From: a virus
Reading direction: 5' to 3' (one strand)
IMG/VR virus record: IMGVR_UViG_3300045256_000273
Span: 1-57,658 of that record
DNA: 57,658 nt
Numbering within the stretch: the stretch's first letter is position 1; each line of letters starts with the position of its first letter. The position numbers were made by a program, and so were the translations under genes. Shown in pieces: positions 1 to 6,531 of the stretch. A model generated the notes under the pieces. It saw only the letters and a list, made by a program, of their open reading frames with translations, made no database searches and was not told where the DNA came from.

Positions 1-1
1 A

Positions 2-32
2 GCGGCGGCCGAGCGGAAGGCTCGGCCGCCGC
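2..32 (-). terminator. Hairpin downstream of ardC
   Basis: A perfect 13-bp stem (2-14 with 20-32) closes a 5-nt loop 7 nt beyond the ardC stop codon. No T-tract follows inside the window, so it may be an intrinsic terminator without a U-run or an mRNA 3' stabiliser. Confidence 0.5.
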
Positions 33-38
33 GCCCGT

Positions 39-914
39 TTACTCGGCGGGAGTCCGATTCAGGATGTAGTCGGAGGCCTTTTGCGCCTGGGCTGCTGCCT
101 GAACGATCAATCTGCGATCGTCGCGCAGGCGCTGAAGCCAGCCGGCAACGTAAGCCGCCTGATTGTGGATGACTGCGTTCGAGATTCCGGTCTCGCCGCA
201 GAGAAACGCGGCTGAAAGCTCCGCGACAAGCTCCTCGCGGCTGTAAACTGCGCTGCCGAACGGCGCCACTTCGGTTATCCCTTCCCGTCCAAGGCGCTTT
301 TCGTGGCCGGTCGAATGACTCAGTTCGTGCAGCGTGGTCGCCGCGTCCTCGGCGGCCGACTCGAACAGTTCTCTCGGCGGCAGCGTAACGCGATCGGTGA
401 TCGGCGAGTAGTAGGCTTCCGAGCCGGCGCGCACGATCTCGGGCGGCTTCGGCATTCCGGCGATAATCTTCTCCACCGTTTCGATCGGATCATGCTGATG
501 AATCTCGATCTTCGGCAGCTTATCGAGCACGGCTTGCGGCAGGTCGCATTGTTCGAGGTTCCATACCCGATAGAACCTGAGCACGAACCGGCGGCGGTTC
601 TTTTCCTCCTTCGGCTCGGCGTCGAAGTCTTCGGTGTCGCTCTGTTCAGCGTCGTCTATCTTCCAAAACGTGACGATCGTGCTCTCCTCGCCTTTCCGGA
701 TCGATCCGCCAAGCTGGTTTGCCTGGCGCATCGTGAGCCAGAACGGCGACACGAATTTTGACGCCGAAAGCAGAAAGTGGTTGATGCCTCGATACGGCTT
801 CTTACTAACCAGATTGCGGGGCAATCCCGTTGAGGTCCACGGCCGGCGCCACGGCACCACGCCGCTTTCGAGCAGATTGATGATCTTCTCCGTCACAATC
901 GCGTAAACGTCCAT
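39..914 (-). CDS. ardC: ArdC-type antirestriction protein
   Basis: 291 residues. The N-terminal half (about residues 5-125) resembles the ArdC single-strand-DNA-binding domain. The C-terminal half is a zincin-like metallopeptidase domain with HELSH at residues 196-200 and a downstream Glu-rich helix (REELVAELSAAFL). The family protects incoming DNA of plasmids, ICEs and phages from restriction; that role is known for the family and inferred here. The start at 914 is chosen over the upstream GTG at 932 because AGGAGG lies 9 nt before it and the GTG overlaps that ribosome-binding site. Length is typical. The gene is the last of a short leftward pair. Confidence 0.88.
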   Translation of the reverse strand: MDVYAIVTEKIINLLESGVVPWRRPWTSTGLPRNLVSKKPYRGINHFLLSASKFVSPFWLTMRQANQLGGSIRKGEESTIVTFWKIDDAEQSDTEDFDAEPKEEKNRRRFVLRFYRVWNLEQCDLPQAVLDKLPKIEIHQHDPIETVEKIIAGMPKPPEIVRAGSEAYYSPITDRVTLPPRELFESAAEDAATTLHELSHSTGHEKRLGREGITEVAPFGSAVYSREELVAELSAAFLCGETGISNAVIHNQAAYVAGWLQRLRDDRRLIVQAAAQAQKASDYILNRTPAE

Positions 915-932
915 CGTCCCATGCCTCCTCAC

Positions 933-1142
933 TCAGTAGCCGTCTTCGTCGATCCGATGGGCGGCGAAGTCGCGCGCCGCTTCCTCGCCGTGGCCGCATC
1001 GGTAGCCGTAGAGGCTTCGATCTTCGGGGTAGTAGAACGCGCGTTCGCCCGGAATTATCGGCGCACCACAGCCGGACTTGGCGCATTTGGCCGGATACCT
1101 GGCGATAATCCACTTGGGGTCGCATTTGAACCTGCGTCGCAT
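933..1142 (-). CDS. Small Cys-containing protein upstream of ardC
   Basis: 69 residues, start supported by GAGGAGG about 9 nt upstream. Cysteines occur as C..C-x4-C-G and later C-G-H, spaced like a small zinc ribbon; the metal site is inference. It ends 18 nt before the ardC start, so the two are probably cotranscribed leftward. No family recognised. The final residues are acidic (HRIDEDGY). Confidence 0.6.
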   Translation of the reverse strand: MRRRFKCDPKWIIARYPAKCAKSGCGAPIIPGERAFYYPEDRSLYGYRCGHGEEAARDFAAHRIDEDGY

Positions 1143-1518
1143 CGTTGATCCTCCTCTGGCTTCGCCCGCTTCCGCGTACGCGGCAGGGCGCTTTGGTTCG
1201 TAAAACCCGAACCTTTCTTTCCCCCTCGGCCCTTCACCCCTGTTTGAGGGCGAGGGAGGAAAGAGACCCGGCTGCGGAGCGACCAATGAGCGAGGCGCAG
1301 CGATTCAAGGCCGCCGTGACAGAGCGCAGCGGTCCGAAGGACTGGCGCGGTGGTCTTGAGCTGAGCCGCGCAAGGCGGGGTCGGGCGGCGACTGATCATC
1401 CGCGCCGCAACAAAAGGCGGGAGAAATCGGAGACGTCAGGGAGAGGACCTCGGGCTAGACGAGGGGATGACCTAAGATGTAAGTTGTCATTGTAAGGAAA
1501 TACTGGAAGGGTAAGGAA
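1143..1518. other. Gap between ardC pair and vapBC, with direct repeat
   Basis: No convincing gene. A 10-bp direct repeat GTAAGGAAAT lies at 1492-1501 and 1511-1520 (period 19). The second copy supplies both the ribosome-binding site (AAGGA) and the first bases of the vapB start codon, so it is a plausible VapBC operator. A short plus-strand reading frame begins at ATG 1286 but has a random-looking composition and is not called. Confidence 0.4.
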
Positions 1519-1758
1519 ATGACGGCTTCCACGATCACGAGCAAAGGGCAGACGACGATACCTGGCGAGATCCGGCGGCATTTGAAACTCAAGGCGGGCG
1601 ACAGGGTCGAATTTGTCGTCGAAGCGGATGGCAAGGTGGTTCTGGTGCCCGCGACGGTAGACGTGCGCGAGTTGAAGGGGCTTCTGGCTCCAGCTCCCCG
1701 GCGGGTTTCGCTCGAAGAGATGGAGGCGGCCATCCGCAAGCGCGCGAGACGACAATGA
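1519..1758 (+). CDS. vapB: VapB/AbrB-type antitoxin
   Basis: 79 residues with a SpoVT-AbrB swapped-hairpin DNA-binding domain at the N-terminus (about residues 3-48; signature TSKGQTTIP followed by LKAGDRVEF). The Arg/Glu-rich C-terminal tail would occupy the toxin. Such proteins neutralise the partner PIN RNase and repress their own promoter (family knowledge). The stop overlaps the vapC start by ATGA, giving translational coupling. The GTAAGGAAAT repeat upstream is the likely operator. Confidence 0.88.
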   Translation: MTASTITSKGQTTIPGEIRRHLKLKAGDRVEFVVEADGKVVLVPATVDVRELKGLLAPAPRRVSLEEMEAAIRKRARRQ

Positions 1759-2147
1759 CGGGAATCGACACGAACGTACTCATCCGATATCTCGTGGAAG
1801 ACGATCCCGAGCAGGCGAGAAAGGCCACGCGGTTTATCACCAACGAGTGCTCGTCGGAGGATCCTGGATTCATCAACCGAATCGTTCTCTGCGAGCTGGT
1901 CTGGGTTCTAGAGACCGCCTACGGCTATGCGCGCGAGAACGTGGCGCTTGCGCTGGAGAAGATTCTTCGCACGACGCAGTTCAAGATCGAGGACCATCAG
2001 GAAGTGTGGTCGTCGTTCCGCGAGTATCAGAATGGCGCCGATTTCGCCGATTCCTTCATCGCCGCCGTTAATCGTCGTCACGGATGCGAGCGAACCGCGA
2101 CGTTCGACCGGAAAGCCGGCCGGCGTTCTGGGTTTTCCGCTCTATGA
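1755..2147 (+). CDS. vapC: VapC PIN-domain toxin
   Basis: 130 residues, full PIN domain. The acidic Mg2+-binding set is visible: D5 in GIDTNVLIR, E47 in LCELVW, D96/D99 in GADFADS and D118 in TFDRKA. VapC toxins are RNases that cleave tRNA or rRNA (family knowledge). The gene starts inside the vapB stop (ATGA) and higA begins 42 nt after its stop, suggesting a three-gene operon. The C-terminus is intact and nothing suggests inactivation. Confidence 0.88.
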   Translation: MTGIDTNVLIRYLVEDDPEQARKATRFITNECSSEDPGFINRIVLCELVWVLETAYGYARENVALALEKILRTTQFKIEDHQEVWSSFREYQNGADFADSFIAAVNRRHGCERTATFDRKAGRRSGFSAL

Positions 2148-2189
2148 GAGCGATCCGATACGACCGAATTGACGCAAGGACGGTTCAGT

Positions 2190-2573
2190 ATGGAGATTAA
2201 GCCCATTCGCAATGACGCGGACCACGGGGCGGCGCTGCGTGAGATCGAACGGCTGTGGGGCGCAAAAGAAGGGACGCCGGAGGGAGATCGTCTCGATGTG
2301 CTGACGACGCTGGTAGAGGCCTACGAGGATAAGCATTTTCCGATGGACGCGCCGGACCCGATCGAGGCGATCAAGTTCCGACTCGGGCAGCAGGGACTGG
2401 ATCATCGCGCGCTGGTCGGTGTGATCGGGGGTCGGAGCCGCATTTACGAGGTGATGCACCGCAAGCGGCGTCTATCGCTTGAGATGATCCGACGGCTCAA
2501 CCAGCGCTTCGGGATTCCGGCCGAGGTCCTCATCCGCCCGATTCAGGCCACGCGTCGGCGACGCGCCGCATAG
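2190..2573 (+). CDS. higA: HigA-type antitoxin, no HigB partner
   Basis: 127 residues. The N-terminal region IKPIRNDADHGAALREIERL and the central EAYEDKHFP segment match the HigA (COG5499) pattern. A Xre-type helix-turn-helix follows near residues 60-115 (GLDHRALVGVIGG, RKRRLSLEMIRRL). The ATG at 2190 is preferred over an upstream TTG because AAGGA lies about 9 nt before it. HigA normally follows a HigB toxin gene; here vapC is immediately upstream and no RelE/HigB-like frame exists nearby. It is therefore an orphan antitoxin, perhaps regulating the operon or giving anti-addiction. Confidence 0.82.
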   Translation: MEIKPIRNDADHGAALREIERLWGAKEGTPEGDRLDVLTTLVEAYEDKHFPMDAPDPIEAIKFRLGQQGLDHRALVGVIGGRSRIYEVMHRKRRLSLEMIRRLNQRFGIPAEVLIRPIQATRRRRAA

Positions 2574-2729
2574 AAGCGCTGGTCCACCAATGAAAGCTGC
2601 CCACTGGACGTTTAAGGGCGCGATCCCATCAGACAAGGGAGCTAAATGGGTAATTGTGCTAGATTGGCGATGGTGAGCGAGGCGGGGAGCCTTGTCGAAC
2701 GATAATCAACCGATAGCCGGGGCGAGGTT

Positions 2730-2921
2730 TTGTCAGGCGCGCTGTTCGGCGAGCCGATGCGCGTCGTTACCGTCGCTCCGGTCAATTCGGACACCTAGGA
2801 GCTCGGGCTGGTCGGCGTGTTAGAGAAGACCGGCGGCAGCCGTGGGGGCCGCCGCGCTTACTACGTGATGCCTGATCCTGAAGGCGTCAAGAGGGCCTTG
2901 CGAGAGTCGGGAATTCTTTGA
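2730..2921 (+). pseudogene. Degenerate reading frame with internal TAG
   Basis: A 64-codon frame begins at TTG 2730 behind GAGG and is interrupted by one in-frame TAG after about 22 codons. The first part (GALFGEPMRVVTV) recalls the extreme N-terminus of some SNF2/DEAD helicases. The second (GGRRAYYVMPDPEGVKRAL) recalls the C-terminal wing of a winged-helix regulator. The homology is tentative. The surrounding 2574-2994 DNA holds nothing else convincing. Confidence 0.35.
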
Positions 2922-2994
2922 TGAGGAGGGACTTCCCTCGCGAACTGGCGTGAGAGGATCGTGGTCCCGGCTAATACAGAGGGAGATTGGACAA

Positions 2995-4176
2995 ATGGCG
3001 CTCTCACCTGAGTCACAGAAACGCTACGACCTCATCAAAGCGATCGAAGCCGAGCGCGGAAGTAAGGTCATTACCTATTTTCTGGGAGACAGACAAAGTC
3101 CGCAGATGCCTCTATTGGCGCAGATTGCTGAGGATGCTGTTCGTCCAATTTATGATCATTTGCGAGCGCTTCCTAAAGCCTCGAAGGTCGATCTTTTTCT
3201 CTACTCTGTTGGTGGTCTAACAGAGGTCCCGTGGCGAATCGTAACGATGATCCGAGAATTTGCAGAAGAGTTCTCAGTCCTGGTTCCCTATAAGGCGGCC
3301 AGCGCTGCAACGATGATCGCGATCGGTGCCGACAAGATCGTGATGGGGCGGAAGGGTGAATTGGGACCGATAGACCCGCAACTACAAGTTCGCCGGAAGG
3401 GCGAAGGCGGCACTGTCGTTCAGGAACAGATCGCAGTGGAAGACATCATTTCGTATTTTCGCTTTGCGCGAGAGAAAGCAGGCTTATCGGACCAGTCGGC
3501 GCTTGTAGCGCCGTTCTCGGCGCTAACGGGCAAACTCGATCAGCCTTGGATACTCGGCGGGATCAATCGGATACATGCGCATATTCGGTCGGTTGCTCGA
3601 AAATTGCTGACGGCAAGAAAGCAGCCGCCGGATGAGCAGCGCATACAGGTGATAATCGACAGCTTGGCGGAAAAAACCTATCAACATGGCCACGCCATCG
3701 GTGCGAAGGAGGCAGAAGAGGTCGGTTTAAATGTCGCACGCCCAAGTGATGCTCTGGAGAAGATAATGTGGGACTTGTTCGAGTGCTACGAGTCCCTCAC
3801 TCGGTTGCGAGAGCCTTTTGATGCAAACACATACATACCGGATGGACAGGACGAGCGCACAGATCAGCTCGTCATGGGATGCATAGAGTCCGTGCTTCTG
3901 TCACATCATTTCAAGGCTGATCTGTATGGCCGCCACAAACGCCAGACGCCTCCCCAGCTCAATCTTACGCTTAACTTGAACTTGCAACTGCCGCCGACTA
4001 TTCAACCTCAACAACTGCCGGCAGGCGTTCAGCAGGCGGCGCAGCAGCTGCTCCAGCAGGTTCAACAACAGATTCAGACACTGATTCAACAGGAGCTGCA
4101 GAAGCAATCGCCGATCGTCGGCTTCGAGGGCCGACTACAGGGCGCGGCGTGGAGTAAAATGACGGACTGGCCGTAG
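2995..4176 (+). CDS. Serine protease of the SDH-protease (SppA/ClpP-fold) family
   Basis: 393 residues from ATG 2995, which has GGGAG 9 nt upstream (a GTG 15 codons earlier lacks this). The crotonase/ClpP fold is recognisable: YSVGG at about 70-74 (oxyanion loop), the nucleophile region KAASAAT with Ser103, and GELGPIDPQ at 121-129. This matches the serine dehydrogenase proteinase family, ATP-independent proteases often thought to be membrane-associated. The C-terminus (about 325-375) is a Gln/Leu-rich low-complexity helix. A paralogue remnant lies at 56911-57294. The last six codons belong to the direct repeat 4159-4311 / 57485-57658. Confidence 0.72.
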   Translation: MALSPESQKRYDLIKAIEAERGSKVITYFLGDRQSPQMPLLAQIAEDAVRPIYDHLRALPKASKVDLFLYSVGGLTEVPWRIVTMIREFAEEFSVLVPYKAASAATMIAIGADKIVMGRKGELGPIDPQLQVRRKGEGGTVVQEQIAVEDIISYFRFAREKAGLSDQSALVAPFSALTGKLDQPWILGGINRIHAHIRSVARKLLTARKQPPDEQRIQVIIDSLAEKTYQHGHAIGAKEAEEVGLNVARPSDALEKIMWDLFECYESLTRLREPFDANTYIPDGQDERTDQLVMGCIESVLLSHHFKADLYGRHKRQTPPQLNLTLNLNLQLPPTIQPQQLPAGVQQAAQQLLQQVQQQIQTLIQQELQKQSPIVGFEGRLQGAAWSKMTDWP

Positions 4177-4311
4177 GTTAGCGCTGAGAAAAGGATGGGA
4201 AGGAGAGAATCTCCGTCTGGGCGGTTGTATTCCCATCCAAGAGTCTGATGCTGTCTAGGTCCGCGGCTTGCGGCTCGGACGGCTGGGGTGCGGCTATGAC
4301 GACAAACGCTT
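4159..4311. repeat. Long direct repeat R1, left copy
   Basis: 153 bp starting exactly at ATGACGGACTGG recur at 57485-57658, which is cut by the window end. The only difference seen is a 21-bp tandem duplication in the right copy. The repeats enclose the whole phage region, so they may flank an insertion or allow excision of a 53.3-kb circle by homologous recombination. Confidence 0.9.
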
Positions 4312-4366
4312 CCAGCGTTCCAAACGGCACTATGCGGAGTTGAGCGCTGCCCGGCTTCTGATTCAT
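4178..4366 (-). CDS. Hypothetical 62-residue protein inside repeat R1
   Basis: No family recognised. The frame is convergent with the serine protease gene and has AAAGGGG about 9 nt before its ATG. Most of it lies in R1. In the right copy the 21-bp duplication is a multiple of three and only adds seven residues to the C-terminus (SFPSFS is repeated), which mildly favours a real coding frame. It could equally be chance. Confidence 0.35.
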   Translation of the reverse strand: MNQKPGSAQLRIVPFGTLEAFVVIAAPQPSEPQAADLDSIRLLDGNTTAQTEILSFPSFSQR

Positions 4367-4438
4367 GATGGTTCGCCCCTTTTATTTCTTACATCGTACG
4401 GGAATCTGTCAAGCAAAAGCAAATCCTGTGAGTTCTCC

Positions 4439-4710
4439 TCAAATCCCCACACGCTCGACTTCATCTAGCGTCACTTCGTCGGAGCGGCGGTCGTAAGGTT
4501 GCGTCGTGCGGGTGCTCGAATGGTTGGCCATGGCGGCGGCCTTCTCCAGCGGGCCGCCGTTCTCAAGATAGGCGGTGATGCCGGTGGCCCGGAACGAGTG
4601 GTTGCAGACTTTAGTTGCGAGTCCGGCCTGGCGCGCGCGTCCGCGAACCATGGCCCAGGCGTTGGCCTGGGGCAGGGGAGTTCGGGTCAGGGGCTTCGTT
4701 CTGCGCCCTC
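4439..4710 (-). pseudogene. C-terminal fragment of a tyrosine recombinase
   Basis: About 90 codons encode the C-terminal catalytic end of a phage/ICE-type integrase: LPQANAWAMVRGRA, then NHSFRATGITAYL (H-x-x-R box), MANHSSTRTT (second His box) and the tyrosine in TTQPYDRR. The N-terminal two thirds, including the first catalytic Arg, are missing, and no start or ribosome site is evident. It differs from the intact integrase at 16044-17150, so it marks an older integration or rearrangement at this end. Confidence 0.75.
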
Positions 4711-4790
4711 GCCCAACGACTTGCGGGCTTACGACAAGATGCTTGAACGATTATCGAGCGCAACGTTCCAAGCTTGATGTCGTCATTGAA

Positions 4791-4832
4791 GCGCGCGAGC
4801 AGAACCAACTACACAGCCAGAGCGCGCGAGCC
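4791..4832. repeat. Short repeat R3, left copy
   Basis: The stretch CGCGCGAGC...GCGCGCGAGCC recurs at 55656-55690 with a 6-bp deletion and one or two substitutions. It lies in the otherwise empty 4711-4936 gap. Together with R1 and R2 it shows that both ends of the phage region share scrambled homologous blocks. Confidence 0.6.
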
Positions 4833-4936
4833 TATGTATTACAGGGCGCTCGCCTCGTAAGCCTGGGTGGGCAACAGAGCGCTCGCCTTGGCGTTCCCGC
4901 CCGCGGACGCGCGACGAAAAAACCTCGCTCGGGGTA

Positions 4937-4965
4937 TTGACAAATATCCATCAATACGATATCGT
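4937..4965 (+). promoter_or_regulatory. Promoter with overlapping 18-bp operator (site A)
   Basis: TTGACA (4937-4942), a 17-bp spacer and TATCGT (4960-4965) precede the 4995 operon. The -35 box is the left half of an 18-bp element, TTGACAAATATCCATCAA (4937-4954), matching the recurring TTKAC-N8-GTMAA site with one mismatch. Binding there should block polymerase. Confidence 0.7.
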
Positions 4966-4994
4966 TTAGATATCGCATAGAGGAGGAAACGACG

Positions 4995-5189
4995 ATGGAT
5001 GAGCAAACACAATCGGTATTCGCAGCAATCGACCAGCTACCCGACGCGAGCGCAGAAGAGAAAGACGCGCTCAAGCAAATCTTCCAGGTCGAGGGTTTTG
5101 GTGGCGCCGAGGACCACGACGACCACGACGAGCTAGCACGCGAGCGCCTGGCGTGGTTGCGCCAGCAGCGCGCCGAAGGACTCCGCTAG
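4995..5189 (+). CDS. Small acidic hypothetical phage protein
   Basis: 64 residues, first gene of a rightward operon. GAGGAGGAAACGACG before the ATG is a strong ribosome-binding site. The sequence is mostly helical and acidic, with an alternating Asp/His stretch (EDHDDHDEL). No known domain. Driven by the promoter at 4937-4965, so probably expressed when the 18-bp site is free. Confidence 0.65.
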   Translation: MDEQTQSVFAAIDQLPDASAEEKDALKQIFQVEGFGGAEDHDDHDELARERLAWLRQQRAEGLR

Positions 5190-5203
5190 AAATCCTCGAC
5201 AGG

Positions 5204-5284
5204 GTGCGTCAATATCTCGAAGCCCGCATCCAGGCCGCCGCCGACCAGAGCGACGACGACGACTCGTCGCAGCTTAAGGATTGA
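5204..5284 (+). CDS. Possible 26-residue peptide
   Basis: GTG 5204 follows ACAGG and opens a frame reading VRQYLEARIQAAADQ then an acidic Asp run, ending 2 nt before the next ATG. The helical composition resembles its neighbours and the frame is open upstream for some 16 more codons. The call rests only on composition and position between two operon genes. Confidence 0.25.
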   Translation: MRQYLEARIQAAADQSDDDDSSQLKD

Positions 5285-5286
5285 AC

Positions 5287-5481
5287 ATGGCAGACGACAT
5301 CGCAAAAGACCGCGTAAAAGTCGTAGTCGAGCTCGACCGCGCGGATTACGAGGCGGCTCGGCAGAAGGCGAGGCGCGAGGACGACCGCAGCTTCCGCGCC
5401 CTGGTGCGCATGCTCATCAAGCGGTATCTGCGACGGGGCGGAAACGACGGCGCTGGCTCGGCTAGCGGTCGGCGCGGCTAG
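5287..5481 (+). CDS. Ribbon-helix-helix-like small protein
   Basis: 64 residues. A beta-strand (DRVKVVVELD) followed by two helices (ADYEAARQKARRED and SFRALVRMLIKRYLRR) matches the MetJ/Arc fold. This suggests a dimeric DNA-binding regulator or plasmid/phage copy-control protein. AAGGAT lies 6 nt before the ATG. The Gly/Ser-rich tail is encoded in part by the repeat block at 5448-5468 shared with 55466-55486. Confidence 0.6.
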   Translation: MADDIAKDRVKVVVELDRADYEAARQKARREDDRSFRALVRMLIKRYLRRGGNDGAGSASGRRG

Positions 5482-5493
5482 CGACCGTCGGAA

Positions 5494-5511
5494 TTGACCA
5501 AAATCCGTAAG
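5494..5511. promoter_or_regulatory. 18-bp operator-like site
   Basis: TTGACCAAAATCCGTAAG fits TTKAC-N8-GTMAR. It ends in the ribosome-binding site of the gene starting at 5524, so binding could affect transcript passage through the operon. Confidence 0.6.
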
Positions 5512-5523
5512 GAGAAAGACACG

Positions 5524-5697
5524 ATGAAACGCCTGGCCAATTTTCTCGCCCTCTGGTCGCCCAGCCTGACCGGCATCGCGCTCGGCCTGATGCTGCTCTA
5601 CGGCACCGTCAAGCTCGGCATCCTGTTGTCTCTGGTCACGGTCGCGATCGTCTGGCGGGACAACCAGTACGGGTCGCGCAAGGAGGTCCGACGATGA
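5524..5697 (+). CDS. Small membrane protein
   Basis: 57 residues, start set by AAGGAG 9 nt upstream. A hydrophobic stretch of about 30 residues ([19 protein letters not shown] then ILLSLVTVAIVW) gives one long or two short membrane spans; the C-terminus is basic (SRKEVRR). The stop overlaps the next start by ATGA. Its 3' two thirds are duplicated at 55486-55641. Function unknown; a superinfection-exclusion role would be a guess. Confidence 0.6.
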   Translation: MKRLANFLALWSPSLTGIALGLMLLYGTVKLGILLSLVTVAIVWRDNQYGSRKEVRR

Positions 5698-5730
5698 TGA
5701 CGTACGGATGGCCCGAGGAACCCCGCGAAC
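5572..5730. repeat. Direct repeat R2, left copy
   Basis: 159 bp covering the end of the membrane protein gene and the start of the next gene recur at 55486-55641 with about 95% identity by eye and a 3-bp deletion (ATGATG to ATG). A 21-bp block at 5448-5468 belongs to the same duplication; the right copy lacks the 103 bp in between. Confidence 0.85.
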
Positions 5731-6080
5731 AATGGCCGGAGGACGCGCGCTGCGCGACCTGCGGGCACGCCGACCGCTACCATTGCGCCCCCGAGCCTGA
5801 AGACCGCGAAACCGGATTGATGCTGGAGCGCTGGTTGCCGACGGGCGCGTGCTACGACTGCGAGGCCTGCATCGACAAGTTGCCGGCGGGATGGACGCGC
5901 AAGCGCTGGCTCTGCGAGAGCTGCCGCCGGACGGTCGATATTGAAGACTTCAGAATGCGCGGCGTGCGCTGGCCAGAGTGGAACGGCCCGCGCCTGGAAA
6001 TCACCCACCGCAGCTGCGGCGGCGACATTCTCGATCCGGCCGGCAAACACGCAGATGAGGAAATCGAGGAGAAGCTATGA
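5694..6080 (+). CDS. Cys-rich hypothetical protein with zinc-ribbon pairs
   Basis: 128 residues. C-x2-C motifs occur early (CATCGH), in the middle (CYDCEAC) and later (CESC), followed by HRSCGG, suggesting two treble-clef or rubredoxin-like zinc sites. It starts in the ATGA of the preceding gene and its own stop overlaps the next start, also ATGA. A truncated second copy of its first codons lies in R2 at the right end. Function unknown; a DNA- or RNA-binding accessory protein is plausible. Confidence 0.6.
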   Translation: MMTYGWPEEPREQWPEDARCATCGHADRYHCAPEPEDRETGLMLERWLPTGACYDCEACIDKLPAGWTRKRWLCESCRRTVDIEDFRMRGVRWPEWNGPRLEITHRSCGGDILDPAGKHADEEIEEKL

Positions 6081-6262
6081 ACATGGAGACAGGGGAAATG
6101 AACGAAATCCAGACCGAACTTCGGCTAGCCCTCATCAACGTGGCCGTCATGGCCTACCAGCGAGGCCTGACCGTCGGCTTTCGCGATGAAGCCGCCATCC
6201 TCGACGGCGCCCTTTCGCGATTCCTCGCAGAGGTCGATAATCTAGGCGAGTTAGATAATTGA
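6077..6262 (+). CDS. Small helical hypothetical protein
   Basis: 61 residues, overlapping the previous stop by ATGA. The sequence is almost wholly helical (ELRLALINVAVMAYQ, AAILDGALSRFLAEV). Last gene of the rightward operon, ending at the AT-rich gap. No family recognised. Confidence 0.6.
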   Translation: MNMETGEMNEIQTELRLALINVAVMAYQRGLTVGFRDEAAILDGALSRFLAEVDNLGELDN

Positions 6263-6531
6263 CCCGCTGAAAATTTCCTAACACCGACCACAAGACCCAA
6301 AAACCCTTAAGAATCAATAAGATAGAATATATATGTTAGATAGTTAGTTAGTTAGTCGTTTAGATAATAGAAAATCTTATTGGACGTTGTGCGACTCTTA
6401 TATATGGGGTGTGGGGCCGATTTTCTGACAGCGCGTGTGCGCGCACGTCTAATGGGTCATGTCTTATAAAAATTACCTACCTAACTAATTTTCTAACAAC
6501 CTGTAAAATCAAGGGGTTACGACGCTCGCGG
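6263..6531. other. AT-rich convergent gap, candidate replication origin
   Basis: A sharply AT-rich island in GC-rich DNA between two convergent operons. GTTAG is repeated three times in tandem at about 6341-6355 and appears inverted as CTAAC at about 6480-6495. TTAGATA occurs near 6247, 6336 and 6360. A 10-bp palindrome GTGCGCGCAC lies at 6437-6446. These look like iterons and an unwinding element. The region adjoins the 3' end of the primase-helicase gene, as phage origins often do. A bidirectional termination zone is the alternative. Confidence 0.45.

Noticed and set aside
1286-1495. Possible 69-codon plus-strand gene before vapB
   Set aside because: A GGAG-ATG pair exists but the sequence becomes random Arg-rich and runs into the vapBC control repeats.
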